Below are positions 43,401-50,830 of a DNA stretch of 56,874 nucleotides, in pieces. Position numbers and translations under genes: made by a program. The stretch is taken from the IMG/VR virus record IMGVR_UViG_3300044630_004031, positions 1-56,874 of that record; one strand, given 5' to 3'. This stretch comes from a virus. The notes beneath the pieces were generated by a model. That model was not told where the DNA came from. It searched no databases and saw only the letters and a list, made by a program, of their open reading frames with translations. The number at the start of each line of letters is the position of its first letter. Positions within the stretch are counted from its first letter, which is position 1.

Positions 43401-44979
43401 AGGAAATGTTGGCATAGGCACCACAAATGCATTAGTTAAATTAGATATCGGCGGAGAAACTTCACAATTCCCATATTCAATTAGAATCCGAAATACTGCA
43501 CATGCAACTTCAAAACGAGCTGCAATTGCATTTGGCAATGGCGCATCTCATCAGATTTTGATTGATACCAATGGTAATGGAAATGAAGATTTTTCTATAT
43601 ATCAGGCAAATATCAATAGAAGTGTATTCTTCGTTCATCACCAGACTGGTTATGTCGGAATAGGTGGATTAACAACTCCTTCTTCTCCACTAGCAGTTAA
43701 TGGTTACATTACAGAAAATCCTGGAGATGGAACTTTTTATAATGTAGTAACTCAAAAGGATGTTGGTTTTAATCCAAACCAAATTCCACTGAACCAGTAT
43801 CTAGGTCAGTTGGCATTCATGGATGATTATAGTCCTACTCAGATTTACAATCCATCCACTTCAACTGCACAGTTAACAATTGCACAATCTCAAACAAGTG
43901 GATATGGATTTATTCAGTTAGGTAGAAGTGCAACTGCAACTAACAACTTCCACTTTGGTTCTGAAGGAAACGGATACTTTAATTTCTGGAATGGTAACTG
44001 GGGATTTGGTGCTGGTCCTAGATTTACTATCGCAAGTGATGGAAAGATTGGTATTGGAAGTGCAGGTCCAGTAGCAACACTTGATGTAAGAACAAATGCC
44101 CCTCAATGGTCAGCATTTAACTATGGTGCAAATATTATTGTTGGTGGAAGTAGAAATAATGCCATTGGTATTTTAGACTCTACTAATAGTAATCCATGGG
44201 CAGTAGTAAATGCAGCAGGAAATTTAAATTTCGCAAGAATGCCTGCTCTTGGTGACACAACAAATGCACCAAACATACTTCACACATTTGCAAATACTGG
44301 AAATGTTGGTATTAACACAACTAGTCCAGGACAGAGGTTTACAAATTATACAAATGCTGATGGAGGAATACATACATTAACTCAAAACGCTAGTACTGGA
44401 GTTTCTGCATATTCTGCATTCCATTTAAATACTGGTGATGCGAATGCATATTTCTTCCTCAATAGCCAAAACAGATCTGCAGATGGTGGAACTAGAACAG
44501 CTACTGTCAGGAATGATTCTGGAGATTTAAGACTACAAGGAGCTAATGTTAATGGTATCATAGTTAAAGCTAATACTGGAAATGTTGGCATTGATATTGT
44601 TTCTCCAGCTTATAAACTTCAAGTTAATGGTTCATTTGCTGCAACTACCAAGTCATTCGTAATTGATCACCCAACAAAACCAGGATTTAAACTTCGTTAT
44701 GGATCTCTAGAAGGTCCAGAAAACGGAGTCTATATCAGAGGAAGACTGTCTGAAAGTAATACTATTGAACTTCCAGAATACTGGACTGAGTTGGTAGATG
44801 AAGACTCAATCACAGTAAACCTTACTCCAATCGGAAGAAATCCAGGTATTCATAGTGTGATTGATATCTCAGATAATAGTATTGTTATCGAATCTTCTAA
44901 TGATGTTATCAACTGCTTCTTCACTGTATTTGCAGAAAGAAAGGATGTTGATAAACTTGTTACTGAATATGAATCATAA
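37423..44979 (+). CDS. repeat-rich tail fibre protein (2518 aa)
   Basis: The N-terminus (IKLKSSSLAGKTPTLSDLSL, then RELAVNTADGKLFLRKGDG) is a common phage fibre attachment sequence. DHGLLTGLTDDDHLQYL near residue 380 is another fibre hallmark. From about residue 420 to 2400 the protein carries about nineteen spaced copies of a GNVGIGTTNPxxKLDV-type motif, separated by varied beta-rich segments. A block around LAVNGYITENxGDGTxYNVV occurs twice. The last 105 residues (SFVIDHPTKPGFKLRYGSLE, then GPENGVYIRGRL) are a conserved cyanophage fibre tip; no S74 chaperone motif was seen. The gene has GGAGA before its ATG. It probably forms long host-contact fibres. Confidence 0.88.
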   Translation: MATNIKLKSSSLAGKTPTLSDLSLRELAVNTADGKLFLRKGDGSASDRIIDVTAPLQASEPMGHEDKSQSTISFNASTRVFTIQPASTSFNVWVKGIKYNFTTAQTVTIPNTTGLHYIFFNASGVLSSRTTFFDWENEAPTAYVYWNATAGTAPFVADERHGITLDWATHEYLHRTRGAVIANGFSLSNFTTTGTGSTDADSQFDLGNGTFFDEDLEVDIVHSNTPTADTWQQDLQGPARIPVFYLSGTGWVRDNPTDYALKQGTARIQYNLLNAGTWSAVDVPSNTHYTTSWIIATNNINYPVLAIMGQSSSNKISDQESISFSDLTLTNFPVVEFRPLWKIIWQTDSTYANTPKARIAGVYDIRQLSSVGIGGVAVSDHGLLTGLTDDDHLQYLHTTTTRTGVTAEFNTTGKITTTNSIGIGTTNPTNKLHVSGGNLFVNSLSGENVDVKLGVTQSNNNYSIIRNTRVSDSQSLLSFIINDGGEKETFTINTGGQVNIKGSGNWSVSPYIGVAGRLFFGDQSSATFAIIDSESESDVSSAMALTFKTRSGVFVRERLRITSTGNVGIGTTNPTGKLDVQGGDIYLTTASDPRIFIQNSGVGGAGFDIRKSDGTWAWRFTGEADGFKIRDHLNSLDKFYIEDTSTGNVWFNNIGNFGIGTTTPVSKVHAVVGSSSRFVIETTSTEVNSPLNMWNNNSSAIAGSGMVFSATTNLNQSIDAVFIGGVSSQRIGTDFLNSRTSFRVLSDGVFTDTSSSGAFYLEGSSTGTKIIANGIVGIGTANPQPTSKLEVQTPEYGGIRIDALTEYPALWLTQNGTDKWSLTSNFNNDNGFVIRESGVDDRVNILPGGNVGIGTTNPAAKLDVSGDLKTTGRITVDFGTALGGAYTGLEIKGDAAYSTNFSFGVAQNVSRNGRAGVFAGAYIDAEGNRPISFGTNGTERLSIEGNGNIVVHNSVGIGTTNPGSTLAVNGYITENSGDGTYYNVVTQRDIGFNPNQVPLNQYLGQLAFMDDYAPFALRRSGGGTNDLVVDSEGRIGIGLSNPLQELHIYKSVGNCDIRVQGGGVATYIDIFHGNDNYGIWGTSTTGRMSFATGSTEKLTILPNGDVGIGITNPSGRLDVFGGSLSVRNIGGTSSIEIGSGQTSNQFAHIDLIGDATYADFGLRIIRNNTGANTPTDIIHRGLGDFRLIAQDAGSVTLYTENTEKFRVASSGNVGIGTTNPTTKFDVIGNARIGGAAPRSVNGLTVGFTSNTAFATNTDVGDVNRTISLINESATTNAMSILGFRVNPGTPTTNAMLDMKFVQTGGTNTSALHYTFNHGGSTTFVDRFTILSSGNIGIGTTNPSARIHIENSNTTFTSPGDTNTPSIYLLNGNANSATAHSIVAVRTNGANSGDPFISFDIGGVIGWSAGIDNSDNDIFKISNNWADLGTSNRLAIATNGQTNFTVTYGGSPANLDAHSLLTFARTTPLDGVTYSGLDARLFSFTITPENEVAFRAANATIVSTNYINFRTNNGGVQAVRITTTGNVGIGNTNATAKLHINSVHNESVNYLKVGGTGSVSRFYRYIAVPAKATAGGVADTAKPLYVGRFYNGTAKLLIYAGGNNTEEGFEVTLHRDWGTASIPILNTVLGALPGEITFHHQTIDNDSYYLFVNYTYAAQVPINAINDIRFDITTISTMGDFSVGTTPTIPTLNSSNQLQVGLFVNRQGRVAVGNNTNPAFAFDGFGSLRMSSGTSFESQIISRNDSNDVNSGYFILEKSRNGLSVQNGDALGTLLWRGIDSANNLQNSFASIYAVAEGTIGAAPIPAGLYFNASSKFVFNGSAGEIARISSTGNLGIGTTNPQYKLHVVQDGDTLALESQVNTGRATLRLLTNGNDWEVGARGSASSPANSFYIYDNAASLYRFVINSTGNVGIGTTNPNRQLHISTASETNIILENTAADFNQKKSRIYQTSGTNPAFILSFLDDAVTTENVFFYAQRSTGYGISQLQLNPSGGNVGIGTTNALVKLDIGGETSQFPYSIRIRNTAHATSKRAAIAFGNGASHQILIDTNGNGNEDFSIYQANINRSVFFVHHQTGYVGIGGLTTPSSPLAVNGYITENPGDGTFYNVVTQKDVGFNPNQIPLNQYLGQLAFMDDYSPTQIYNPSTSTAQLTIAQSQTSGYGFIQLGRSATATNNFHFGSEGNGYFNFWNGNWGFGAGPRFTIASDGKIGIGSAGPVATLDVRTNAPQWSAFNYGANIIVGGSRNNAIGILDSTNSNPWAVVNAAGNLNFARMPALGDTTNAPNILHTFANTGNVGINTTSPGQRFTNYTNADGGIHTLTQNASTGVSAYSAFHLNTGDANAYFFLNSQNRSADGGTRTATVRNDSGDLRLQGANVNGIIVKANTGNVGIDIVSPAYKLQVNGSFAATTKSFVIDHPTKPGFKLRYGSLEGPENGVYIRGRLSESNTIELPEYWTELVDEDSITVNLTPIGRNPGIHSVIDISDNSIVIESSNDVINCFFTVFAERKDVDKLVTEYES
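40321..40458 (+). repeat. 138-bp internal duplication, copy 1
   Basis: Encodes AVNGYITENSGDGTYYNVV and on to LGQLAFMDDY. The second copy is at 43693-43830 with the same length and no indels. Confidence 0.9.
43693..43830 (+). repeat. 138-bp internal duplication, copy 2
   Basis: Encodes AVNGYITENPGDGTFYNVV and on to LGQLAFMDDY. It differs from copy 1 mostly at silent sites plus a few substitutions. Confidence 0.9.
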
Positions 44980-44982
44980 ATA
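44975..44982 (+). promoter_or_regulatory. late promoter box (CATAAATA) for adhesin operon
   Basis: CATAAATA overlaps the stop codon of the repeat fibre and lies 18 bases before the ATG at 45001, the first gene of a tightly coupled fibre operon that runs to 55623. Confidence 0.5.
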
Positions 44983-45000
44983 CTAAAAAGGTACTTATCA

Positions 45001-45177
45001 ATGAATATTCGTTTAACGATAAACAAATCAACTTTAGATGTAACCTGCGATGATTCATCAGTTCTTATTAATGAAGTTTATGAAAATGATGGAGAGATAG
45101 TGGTAGAAGTTGTAAAGCCAGAGTACTCTATGCCAAATGTATATGAACAACTAATTACTGATAGGAGTGTGGTATAA
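45001..45177 (+). CDS. small hypothetical protein leading the adhesin operon (58 aa)
   Basis: ATG at 45001; the TAA stop at 45175-45177 shares its last A with the ATG of the next gene (TAATG). The product is 58 residues, acidic, with a beta-strand-like start (MNIRLTINKSTLDVTCDDSS) and a helix near the end. Its opening resembles the small acidic protein at 22142 in length and strand pattern, though not clearly in sequence. Translational coupling to the G8-domain protein is the main support for it being a gene. No function is known. Confidence 0.7.
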   Translation: MNIRLTINKSTLDVTCDDSSVLINEVYENDGEIVVEVVKPEYSMPNVYEQLITDRSVV

Positions 45178-47663
45178 TGGCATATATTCAATCTGTACAA
45201 TCAGGAAACTTTAGTGCAACAACTACATGGACTGGTGGTGTAGTACCAGCAAATGGAGATGGGTTTCAAATTAATGCTGGACACACTGTAACTGTTGATG
45301 CATCCACTCCTGTACATGCTAATGGATTTGAAGATTCCTATATTTTTGGAATTCTTCAGCATACAATTAGTGGCACAAGCACTATCAGAATGAATGGAAG
45401 ATTGCATGTAAAGGGTGGTGGAACTTATCATATGCGTGGAGATGGAATATGCGAGTTTAGAGGAACTAATGCAGATAACCATGGCCTTTGGATTTTTAAC
45501 GAACCTGCAGCTTCATTTATTGCAGAGGGTGAAGATGGAATGCCATCTACTACCACAACTTCTGCACATGCAGAAAATTCATATGGTTTTTCTGTAGCAA
45601 GTTCAACTGGATTTGCTGCGGGTGAATGGATAAGTATTTTCAATAATTCATATGGTGCAACTGCAGATGAAGGTTACTATGGCACAATGCGTGATGAAGG
45701 ATTCTGGATTCATGACATTAGTGGAAATACCATCTTTATTAGACAATTTGTATTTCCAGATGCAACTATAGCATCTAATGCAGTAGCCGGAACCAATATA
45801 GTTCAAGTTTCAAATGCTAAAGTTTTCAGAGTAGGTCAAAGAGTTATTTTTGGAACAGGTGCAAACAGAAATACAGAACTTATTACTGCAATTGATTATG
45901 CAACCAATACTTTAACATTTGATACTGTAACAACTGGAACTATTGCAAACTTGCCAGTTTATCTATCAGGTACAGAAAAATTTCATGATAGTGGAGAAAA
46001 AATCAGAAAGGTTGCAACAGTAACAACTGCACAATCAAACTCAGGAACTTCTACTATTACAGTTGCAGATGCTACTAGGTTTGCTGCTGGAGATGAAATA
46101 TGGATAGAGGCAAGAAGTGAAGTTGGAGGTTCTACAGATTTTGGATGGAACGCATATGATACAATGCGTACAGTATCATCGGTAAGTGGAAATGTCATAA
46201 CTTTAAGTGCAACTCTTCCATATACTGTTGTGTCTGGTGCATTAGTTACTAGACTCACCAGAAGAGTTAAAATTAGAGGAGTCACTGATAGTGACCATGC
46301 TTTTTTTCATACTGATTATTATGTTGGTACTGGAGATTATAACACAATTGCCAATTTCAATAAAAAAATAGTTATTAAAGATGTTCAGTTCAGAAGAGTC
46401 GGAAACTCAGTAGATGGTAATGCAAGAGGAGTGAGTTTTAGAGGCTGGTGTAGTTCAAACTCACTTCCAGTAACTATTTCTCAAACAATTGGAAATCATC
46501 AAAGAAATGGATGGTTTGAAGGATTTACTGTAAATGGAACTCTTGCAGTAATTGATATTGGTGGAGTATTTTCTTGGGACTCTAGATATGTAAAACTACG
46601 AAACTGTTTTTGTGCAAATACTTGGAATGGTTTTAATGCACCTTGGTATCAACCAGGACAAGCTGTGTATAACTGCATTTCAACTAGAAATCAATCTACA
46701 AATTATAGATCCGAAGGACTCCATGAATATGGAGAATTTGCATACAATTATTCAAGTAGAGCTGACAACCATATAAGGTGGATACATCCATATGAATATG
46801 GTTTAGGATATCATGATTTCATTGCCGATGCCGGTGCTTATGGAGTATCACACTTTAATAGTCAACAAGCCGCACTTGGAGGGTATAAATTTAAATTTAC
46901 TGGGTTGAGATACGGACATAATTTTGAAACTATTGTAAACTCAATATACTATTCAAGTAGTAGATATCTTTCGGGATTAATCAATCCACAATTAGGAACT
47001 GCTCAAGCTGGTCCTGGTCTTAGGCAACAAGATCGTGGCAATCTTGGGTATAGTTCATTTACTATTTTTGAAGATAATTTTGAGTATGATGCAGTCAGAC
47101 AATATGCAACTGGTTGTGAAAGATTTTGGGATAATACTGAAAATGCATGGAGAGTATTATTCAGATATGATTATAATGAATACGGATATGCATTTACAGA
47201 AACTATATTAGTTCCTGCAGGAGCTACACTTAGAATTAGTGCAAATGTTAAACTTGCAACTGGTTGGTCTGGCTCTAACTATCCAACTTTAGAAGCAAGA
47301 GATCTTCAACTGGCAGTTTCACCAAATCAATTAAGTAACTCTGGTGGCCAGTGGAGTACAAGACTTGCAGGTGGGCAGACATCAATTGCATTTACTGCAG
47401 CGTCGGTATCAAATTATGAAGAAAGACGAATTACAATTAACCCAGTTAATTTCGCAAGAAATATTCAAGTTGGTATTACTGCTGGGAGCAATACTGATAC
47501 TGCAGAAGGATTCTGGATGAAAAATATCGAACTTTATCTAGACAGAACATATCCAAATTCTGCTTTTGATGTTGCCAATTGTGGCAGCCAACCTAGACTA
47601 AATTATAGTATTAGAAGTGTATTTGGTGCATTAATTACTCGTATCGGAGGGAGGTTTATCTAA
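45177..47663 (+). CDS. G8-domain beta-helix tail protein
   Basis: The product is 828 residues. Residues 10-85 look like a G8 domain (TTTWTGGVVPANGDGFQINA, then GHTVTVD), an all-beta module known from cell-surface glycan-handling proteins. Residues 120-380 contain repeated beta units (GFAAGEWISIFNN, VFRVGQRVIFG, RFAAGDEIWIEAR). Residues 390-600 fit a right-handed beta-helix with aromatic and His clusters (HEYGEFAYNYSSRADNHIRW). The last 200 residues look like a jelly-roll (VPAGATLRISANVKLATGW). A depolymerase or glycan-binding tailspike is a fair guess, but no catalytic site can be assigned by eye. TAATG overlaps couple it to both neighbours. Confidence 0.75.
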   Translation: MAYIQSVQSGNFSATTTWTGGVVPANGDGFQINAGHTVTVDASTPVHANGFEDSYIFGILQHTISGTSTIRMNGRLHVKGGGTYHMRGDGICEFRGTNADNHGLWIFNEPAASFIAEGEDGMPSTTTTSAHAENSYGFSVASSTGFAAGEWISIFNNSYGATADEGYYGTMRDEGFWIHDISGNTIFIRQFVFPDATIASNAVAGTNIVQVSNAKVFRVGQRVIFGTGANRNTELITAIDYATNTLTFDTVTTGTIANLPVYLSGTEKFHDSGEKIRKVATVTTAQSNSGTSTITVADATRFAAGDEIWIEARSEVGGSTDFGWNAYDTMRTVSSVSGNVITLSATLPYTVVSGALVTRLTRRVKIRGVTDSDHAFFHTDYYVGTGDYNTIANFNKKIVIKDVQFRRVGNSVDGNARGVSFRGWCSSNSLPVTISQTIGNHQRNGWFEGFTVNGTLAVIDIGGVFSWDSRYVKLRNCFCANTWNGFNAPWYQPGQAVYNCISTRNQSTNYRSEGLHEYGEFAYNYSSRADNHIRWIHPYEYGLGYHDFIADAGAYGVSHFNSQQAALGGYKFKFTGLRYGHNFETIVNSIYYSSSRYLSGLINPQLGTAQAGPGLRQQDRGNLGYSSFTIFEDNFEYDAVRQYATGCERFWDNTENAWRVLFRYDYNEYGYAFTETILVPAGATLRISANVKLATGWSGSNYPTLEARDLQLAVSPNQLSNSGGQWSTRLAGGQTSIAFTAASVSNYEERRITINPVNFARNIQVGITAGSNTDTAEGFWMKNIELYLDRTYPNSAFDVANCGSQPRLNYSIRSVFGALITRIGGRFI

Positions 47664-48961
47664 TGCCTGATGTAATCATAACGCCAGCTTCTGGCCAAAT
47701 AGATTTTCAAGATAATAATTCATCAAAGGCATTAATGAGAATAGATGCCAATGGTAATTTAGCCATTACCAATACTGGAGGTAGTTTATCTGTCGGTAAC
47801 ACTGCAGCTGATGTTTATATTGGTGATGGTATTAATAATGTAAATTTAAGATTTGAAAGAGCGGGATCCATTTTACCTGGGAGTGGTCAACCATTAACAT
47901 TAGGAAGTCAAACTTCTGGCCCAATACACATTGGAAGAGAACTTAGATTAAAACCTAATGCTGCAACTGAAGGTGGAGAACTTCAATTTGATTATATCAA
48001 TGGTAATGTAGGATATTTTATTGATGTTGAAGGTGGAAATCGTTTAAGATTTGGAAATAGTGATACTACTGGAACTTATGTTTGGACTGGCAATAACAAT
48101 GAAAGAATGAGGTTGATGAATGGTGGAGCTTTAAAGGTAACTACTGATGGGTCTTATGTTAATAGTGCATTATTGACCAATGAATTTGTTGTAAATTCTA
48201 TATATCCTAGTTTAATTGTAGAAAATCGTAATTTTAGTTATGCTTCAACATTATCTCAAAACGCAGTATATAGATCTGCCAGTAATGGATATACTTTTGT
48301 GTTATATGCTTCTGGAGCCTATTCAGATAATGAATTTATAGTTAGAGGCGATGGAGTAGTTTTCAGTGACGGTGGTACAACCATGTCAACTCCTGCAGAC
48401 TATGCTGAGATGTTTGAATGGGAAGATGGCAATCCTAATAATGAAGATCGCAGAGGATATAGTGTAACTTTAGTTGGCACACAAATTCGTAAATCTATTG
48501 AAGGAGACGAAAATATTATTGGAGTTGTATCTGGAAATCCTGCAGTTCTTGCAGATAATGCATGGAATCACTGGGCAGATAAGTATTTAAAAGATGAATT
48601 TAATTGTTATATTTGGGAAGAACATAATGTTTTAGAATGGAAACAAATTATTACAGATGAATCTGGAACTCCAATGGAAGTTACAAAAACTATTGAAGAT
48701 TGGAATATTCCAGAAGGTGTTATAGTTCCAGAAGATGCAATAGTTAAAACTCATGAAGATAATGGAAAAAGATTTATGCATCGCAAATTAAATCCCGAGT
48801 ATGATGCAACTCAAGAATATATTTCTAGAGAAGATAGACCTGAATGGTCTCCAGTTGGATTAGTTGGTAAACTCAGACTTCGTAAAGGGCAACCAGTAGC
48901 AGAAAGGTGGATTAAAATGAGAGATATTAGTGCAACCGTAGAAGAGTGGTTAGTGAGGTAA
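47663..48961 (+). CDS. tail fibre protein with Peptidase_G2-like self-cleaving C-terminus
   Basis: The product is 432 residues. The first 235 are a fibre shaft with short beta repeats (DANGNLAITNTGGSLSVGN) typical of trimeric fibres. From residue 242, STPADYAEMFEWEDGNPNNE, then DRRGYSVTL and IIGVVSGNPAVLADNAWNHW match the Peptidase_G2 / intramolecular chaperone domain found at the end of phage and bacterial fibre proteins, which helps trimer folding and then cuts itself off. Cleavage near the start of this domain is expected from the family. Its start overlaps the upstream stop; the next gene follows after three bases. Confidence 0.8.
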   Translation: MPDVIITPASGQIDFQDNNSSKALMRIDANGNLAITNTGGSLSVGNTAADVYIGDGINNVNLRFERAGSILPGSGQPLTLGSQTSGPIHIGRELRLKPNAATEGGELQFDYINGNVGYFIDVEGGNRLRFGNSDTTGTYVWTGNNNERMRLMNGGALKVTTDGSYVNSALLTNEFVVNSIYPSLIVENRNFSYASTLSQNAVYRSASNGYTFVLYASGAYSDNEFIVRGDGVVFSDGGTTMSTPADYAEMFEWEDGNPNNEDRRGYSVTLVGTQIRKSIEGDENIIGVVSGNPAVLADNAWNHWADKYLKDEFNCYIWEEHNVLEWKQIITDESGTPMEVTKTIEDWNIPEGVIVPEDAIVKTHEDNGKRFMHRKLNPEYDATQEYISREDRPEWSPVGLVGKLRLRKGQPVAERWIKMRDISATVEEWLVR

Positions 48962-48964
48962 ATT

Positions 48965-50830
48965 ATGGCAATCTCTCAAAATTTCACAGACGAATATCCA
49001 TCTTTGTCTATAGACTTTGCAAAGTCTCAAAAATTAGATCCAAGAATATTATTCACTAGAAGTACTTCTGGTTCATTTATTGATGAAACTGGACAGTTAA
49101 AAACTCTTCCAGCAGATACTCCAAGATTCTGTTTTGATTTTAGAACCCAACGAAATTTATTACCATTTACAGAAACATTTGTTCCTTGGAGTGAAATTGA
49201 AGTAGGTGGTTCTGTAACTACCACTGGGTTTAATGCAACTGCACCAGATGGAACTACCACTGCATCTTTAGTGACCGCAACTGCCGGAGGTTCTGGTGGG
49301 GAATCAATTTATCAGGATGTTTTTGCTAGAGGCAATGGTACATATACTGCATCCATTTTTGTAAAGGCAGGAACTCAAACTTCTGTAGTAATTGCAGGAT
49401 TTTTCTTATTTGATCAACAGCAAGGATTTAGTTTTAAATTTAATCCAGTAACTGGTACAATTATAGAAACTGGTGGTGGATCAAATCATACTGTAGTTAG
49501 ATATCCAGATGGTTGGTATAGAATTTATTTTACTTTTACTGGAACAGTTGCAGGAAATGACTATTTAAGATTTCAAGTTTATTTTCAAACTTCTGGAACT
49601 GTATTTCTCTGGGGACCGCAACTAGAAGAAGGTTCTACAGTAACTGAATATGTACATACAACTACAAGTAATGTAAGAAAACCAACATCATCTGGTCTAT
49701 TGATAGAACCACCATCTACTAATTTTTCAAGATTTAGTGAAACTTTTACTGATAGTTGGTCGAATGGTGCGGGTGGGTCTGGTACAAAATATTTAAACAA
49801 TTCTCCTACACTTACTGCCAATTATACAACTACACCAGACGGAACTAATACTGCAACACGAATGGTGGCTAGTCAAGGTGCTGCAAGAATTACTACTATA
49901 TTAAGTGCTGCACCTGGAACTACAAAAGCAACTCCAATGTGTTATTCTGTATTTGTTAGACCAAATGGCACTAATAAAGTTAGACTAGATTTAGTAAATA
50001 ATGTAAATCTCGGTGCAGGAGATAACTATTCATATAGAGTAAGTACATCGTTTTTTCTAACAGGAAATGGATCTTTTAATACTCCAGTATTAACACAAAC
50101 TGGAGATGGAACTATAAGTCCATATGGATTTGCAACTATAGAACCACTATTAAATAATTGGTATAGAATTTCTGTTGCATTTAGAACTTATAATGGTGCT
50201 GGAACTTTACTTTCAACATTAGCAGAAATACGATTTGATGAAAATGATGCAGATATAGTTATTTGGGGAGATCAATTTGAAAATCATTCATTCCCAACAT
50301 CATACAAAAAAACTACAGGTTCAACTGTAAGTACAGGAGGAGACCTTGCAAGTATTATTGGTTCTGGGTTTACTAGAACTTACAATCCATATGAAGGAAC
50401 TTTCTTTGCAGAATTTACTCCAAAGGGAACTTTGGGCAATGATTTATTTGGAGGAGTATTTGGAGTTTCTTCTCAAACTGATCCAGCACCATTTAATTTC
50501 CTACTTTTAAATCCATACAATGCATATGGACAATATGTTGCAACTAGATCGCAAACTATAAATTCAAGTTCAATAGGCACATTTAATTCCGCAGTAAATG
50601 TTAAAAATAAACTTGCTGGTTCATACTCAATCAATTCATATGAATCCTTTTTTAATGGTATTGGAACTACTCCAGCAATTAATGTGAATGCATTGGTTTA
50701 TGATTTTGATTCATTTATTTTGGGGAGAAATTTTTATACTTCGGGTAGTTTTGGAAATCTAGTACTATCAAAAGTATCATATTATCCCAAAAAATTAAAT
50801 AGTCTACAGTTAAAATCGCTAACACAATAA
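48965..50830 (+). CDS. lectin-like fibre protein, paralogue 1 of 3
   Basis: The product is 621 residues. It starts MAISQNFTDEYPSLSIDFAK followed by KLDPRILFTRSTSGSFI, a leader shared by the next two genes. Two carbohydrate-binding-like beta modules follow (about residues 75-225 and 250-445). Each has a YRI strand and ends in a WGxQxE motif (LWGPQLEEGSTVTEY and VIWGDQFE). GLLIEPPSTNF between them is a common phage fibre joint. The last 150 residues form a laminin-G-like beta domain (FFAEFTPKG, FILGRNFYTSGSFGNL). Surface polysaccharide binding is inferred. The next ATG overlaps its TAA. Confidence 0.8.
   Translation: MAISQNFTDEYPSLSIDFAKSQKLDPRILFTRSTSGSFIDETGQLKTLPADTPRFCFDFRTQRNLLPFTETFVPWSEIEVGGSVTTTGFNATAPDGTTTASLVTATAGGSGGESIYQDVFARGNGTYTASIFVKAGTQTSVVIAGFFLFDQQQGFSFKFNPVTGTIIETGGGSNHTVVRYPDGWYRIYFTFTGTVAGNDYLRFQVYFQTSGTVFLWGPQLEEGSTVTEYVHTTTSNVRKPTSSGLLIEPPSTNFSRFSETFTDSWSNGAGGSGTKYLNNSPTLTANYTTTPDGTNTATRMVASQGAARITTILSAAPGTTKATPMCYSVFVRPNGTNKVRLDLVNNVNLGAGDNYSYRVSTSFFLTGNGSFNTPVLTQTGDGTISPYGFATIEPLLNNWYRISVAFRTYNGAGTLLSTLAEIRFDENDADIVIWGDQFENHSFPTSYKKTTGSTVSTGGDLASIIGSGFTRTYNPYEGTFFAEFTPKGTLGNDLFGGVFGVSSQTDPAPFNFLLLNPYNAYGQYVATRSQTINSSSIGTFNSAVNVKNKLAGSYSINSYESFFNGIGTTPAINVNALVYDFDSFILGRNFYTSGSFGNLVLSKVSYYPKKLNSLQLKSLTQ

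Larger units (their letters stand above)
38680..44610 (+). repeat. array of GIGTTNP-coding repeats
   Basis: About nineteen dispersed copies, many nearly identical in DNA (GGCATAGGCACCACAAATCC) though flanking DNA differs. Examples start near 38686, 39124, 39973, 40290, 41060, 42928 and 43411. Later copies degenerate (GINTTSP, GIDIVSP). Confidence 0.85.

Noticed and set aside
44656-44979. Peptidase S74 chaperone at the end of the repeat fibre
   Set aside because: GIGTTNP repeats often precede S74, but the terminal domain here (HPTKPGFKLRYGSLEGPENG) lacks the S74 pattern and matches the other cyanophage fibre tip.
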